A program made the position numbers and the translations under genes. A stretch of 25,542 nucleotides of DNA. Origin: JBBARC01 sp040400005. GTDB lineage: Bacteria; Pseudomonadota; Alphaproteobacteria; Acetobacterales; Acetobacteraceae. The stretch spans positions 1-25,542 of the forward strand of contig JBBARC010000048.1 of NCBI GenBank assembly GCA_040400005.1, in the 5' to 3' direction. A model generated the notes under the pieces. The model had not been told where the DNA came from, made no database searches, and worked only from the letters and a program-made list of their open reading frames with translations. Shown here in pieces: positions 23,924 to 25,542 of the stretch (its first letter is position 1; every line of letters starts with the position of its first letter).

Positions 23924-25471
23924 ATGCTACGCGGTGCACTAACAGTTGGGGCGTGGACGGCGGCAAGCCGGGTGATGGGGTTTGTGCGCGATGTGCTGAT
24001 TGCGGCGATGATCGGCGCCGGGCCGGTGGCGGATGCGTTTTTTATTGCCAATAGGCTGCCCAATTTGTTTCGCCGGCTGTTTGGCGAAGGCGCGTTTAAT
24101 TCGGCGTTTGTGCCGGTGTTTTCTGATTTGCTGACCCGCGAGGGTGAAGATGTGGCGCGCGGTTTTGCCGAGCAGGCCGCCGCTGTGCTGGCGTTTTGGT
24201 TGCTGATCCTGACTGTGCTGGGCGAGATTTTTATGCCCCAGGTGCTGATGGTGATTGCGCACGGTTTTGCCAAGGATCCGGCAAAATTTGCGCTGACGGT
24301 AACGTTGTCGCGCATCGCTTTTCCGTATTTGTTTTTGATATGCCTGGCAGCTTTGTTATCCGGGGTGCTGAACGCGCTGGACCGCTTTATTGCGGCCGCC
24401 GCCGCCCCCCTGCTGTATAATGCGTTTTCGATCGGCGCCATGTTGTTACTGACCCGGTTTGTGCCAACCACCGGGCACGCGCTGGCCTTTGGCGTATCCG
24501 TTTCTGGCGTCGCCCAACTGGCGTTGCTGTACTGGGCGGCGGCGCGGGCGGGGATGCGGCTGCATTTGCCGCGGCCGCAAATGACCCCGCAGATGCGGTT
24601 ATTGATGCGCCGGATGGCACCGGGGTTGGTCGGGGCTGGGATCACGCAGCTGAATTTAACCATGGACGTGTTTATTGGATCGCTGCTGCCGACCGGATCG
24701 ATCTCGTATTTGTATTATGCTGACCGGGTTAATCAATTGCCGCTGGGGGTGCTGGGCACGGCGGTGAGCACCGCGCTGCTGCCGTTGCTATCGCGCCAGG
24801 TGAGTGGCGGGGATTTAAGGGCGGCGGAGACCACGCAAAACCGGGCGATTGAAATGGGGCTGGTGCTAACCCTGCCGGCGGCCGCGGCCTTGGCGATTAT
24901 CGCTGACCCGATCATGCAGGTTTTGTTTGCCCGTGGCGCGTTCACCCATGCCCAGGCAGCGCTTTCGGCGCAATCGCTGGCGGCTTACGCGTTTGGGCTG
25001 CCGGCGTTTGTGCTGGTAAAAGTGCTGGCACCGGGGTTTTTCTCACGCGGGGATACATCCACCCCGGTGAAACTGGGCATGGTGGTGCTGGGTTTAAATT
25101 TTTCGCTGAACTTGGCGCTAATGCACCCGCTGCAGCATGTTGGGCCAGCGCTGGCGACCACGATCGCATCGTGGTTAAATGTTGGGTTGTTGTCGGTTTT
25201 TTTGCTACGGCGCGGGTTTTTGGTGCCGGATAGGAAATTTTATTTGGCGATGTCGCAGATGGTGGCGGCAACCGGTTTGATGGGCTTGGGGTTGTGGCAG
25301 GCGCGGCTTGTTCTGGTGGGTGCCGGCGGGCGCCATGTTGGGGTTTTGCCGCTCGCGTTACTGATTGGGCTGGGCATGGTATTTTATGTGGTGCCAGCAC
25401 AGGTATTTGGGTTTTTAGATGTGCGGGCAGTGGTGGGCCAGGTGACCCGACGGTTAGGCCGGCGGGCGTAG
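23924..25471 (+). CDS. murJ: Lipid II flippase MurJ (MviN)
   Basis: MurJ carries lipid II across the inner membrane for peptidoglycan synthesis. The 515-aa product has the family length and about fourteen hydrophobic segments. Family marks are the N-terminal AASRVMGFVRDVLIAAMIGAGPVADAF, NRLPNLFRRLFGEGAFNSAFVPVF (about 42-65), FPYLFLICLAALLSGVLNAL, and ISYLYYADRVNQLPLGVLGTAVSTALLP (about 264-291). The arginines in RLPNLFRRLFGEG lie where substrate-contacting residues are known. The ATG at 23924 has an AAGGAA ribosome-binding site at 23913-23918. It is separated from gpsA by repeat copy B and followed at once by copy C. Confidence 0.96.
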   Translation: MLRGALTVGAWTAASRVMGFVRDVLIAAMIGAGPVADAFFIANRLPNLFRRLFGEGAFNSAFVPVFSDLLTREGEDVARGFAEQAAAVLAFWLLILTVLGEIFMPQVLMVIAHGFAKDPAKFALTVTLSRIAFPYLFLICLAALLSGVLNALDRFIAAAAAPLLYNAFSIGAMLLLTRFVPTTGHALAFGVSVSGVAQLALLYWAAARAGMRLHLPRPQMTPQMRLLMRRMAPGLVGAGITQLNLTMDVFIGSLLPTGSISYLYYADRVNQLPLGVLGTAVSTALLPLLSRQVSGGDLRAAETTQNRAIEMGLVLTLPAAAALAIIADPIMQVLFARGAFTHAQAALSAQSLAAYAFGLPAFVLVKVLAPGFFSRGDTSTPVKLGMVVLGLNFSLNLALMHPLQHVGPALATTIASWLNVGLLSVFLLRRGFLVPDRKFYLAMSQMVAATGLMGLGLWQARLVLVGAGGRHVGVLPLALLIGLGMVFYVVPAQVFGFLDVRAVVGQVTRRLGRRA

Positions 25472-25476
25472 GGCTA

Positions 25477-25542
25477 GGCAATCGGGCGAATGCAAAAAAG
25501 TAAGAATTTTCTTTTTGACTTCCGAAAAAAGAAACAAAAAAG
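25477..25542. repeat. Dispersed palindromic intergenic repeat, copy C (cut by window end)
   Basis: It begins 6 bp after the murJ stop with GGCAATCGGGCGAATG and then AAGAATTTTCTTTTTGAC. This matches the reverse complement of the right arm of copy A (4402-4470) with few differences, including the uninterrupted CCGAAAAAAGAAACAAAAAAG that serves as the empty site for the MITE in copy B. The rest lies beyond the window. Confidence 0.8.

Noticed and set aside
23514..23942. Open frame of 142 codons across the gpsA-murJ gap
   Set aside because: It reads straight through repeat copy B and the MITE, both of which have clear non-coding explanations. The KKSLTFTRLP ending also appears in a frame through copy A only because the DNA is the same repeat.

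Overview
The window looks like chromosomal DNA of a GC-rich alphaproteobacterium. The best fit is the Acetobacteraceae/Rhodospirillales side of the class, inferred from gene order and protein style and not tested by any search. Supporting features are a bamA-skp-lpxD-fabZ-lpxA-lpxI outer-membrane block, a hemC-hemD-mitofilin-hemY run divergent from tsaD, YcjX/YcjF, and A/T-rich palindromic repeats sitting between otherwise GC-rich genes.

Layout. (1) 1-613, minus strand: the start of an unrecognised, partly disordered protein that runs off the left edge, with two apparent frameshifts. (2) 1008-10613, plus strand: bamA, skp/ompH-like, lpxD, fabZ, lpxA, lpxI, gloA, ycjX and ycjF-like. This covers outer-membrane protein assembly and early lipid A synthesis, with a palindromic repeat between skp and lpxD. 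lpxB does not follow lpxI. (3) 10610-20428, minus strand: nine genes in which every neighbouring pair overlaps by 1-8 nt. In transcription order they are hemC, hemD, a mitofilin-like protein, hemY, a HAD-UbiA fusion, a flippase-like membrane protein, dprE1, dprE2 and a GT87-type glycosyltransferase. The last five make up a predicted route to polyprenyl-phosphoryl-D-arabinofuranose plus a transferase that could use it. (4) 20586-23477, plus strand: tsaD, rlmJ and gpsA, again overlapping. (5) 23478-23923: a second palindromic repeat, split by a 190-bp MITE with 17-bp perfect terminal inverted repeats and an 8-bp target duplication. (6) 23924-25471: murJ, followed by a third repeat copy cut by the window edge.

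How the genes work together. The plus-strand block builds the outer membrane: BamA and Skp handle outer-membrane proteins, LpxD/LpxA/LpxI make lipid A precursors, and FabZ serves fatty-acid supply. The minus-strand block makes uroporphyrinogen III (HemC, HemD) and carries the membrane proteins usually found beside those genes. It then continues without a gap into a D-arabinose donor and transfer module, the most interesting biology here. MurJ, GpsA, TsaD and RlmJ are housekeeping genes.

A second theme is short tandem repeats inside coding DNA: 12-bp and 15-bp units in the left-end gene, seven 12-bp units in the N-terminus of TsaD, and 15-bp units in the N-terminus of HemC. No tRNA, rRNA or CRISPR array was seen.
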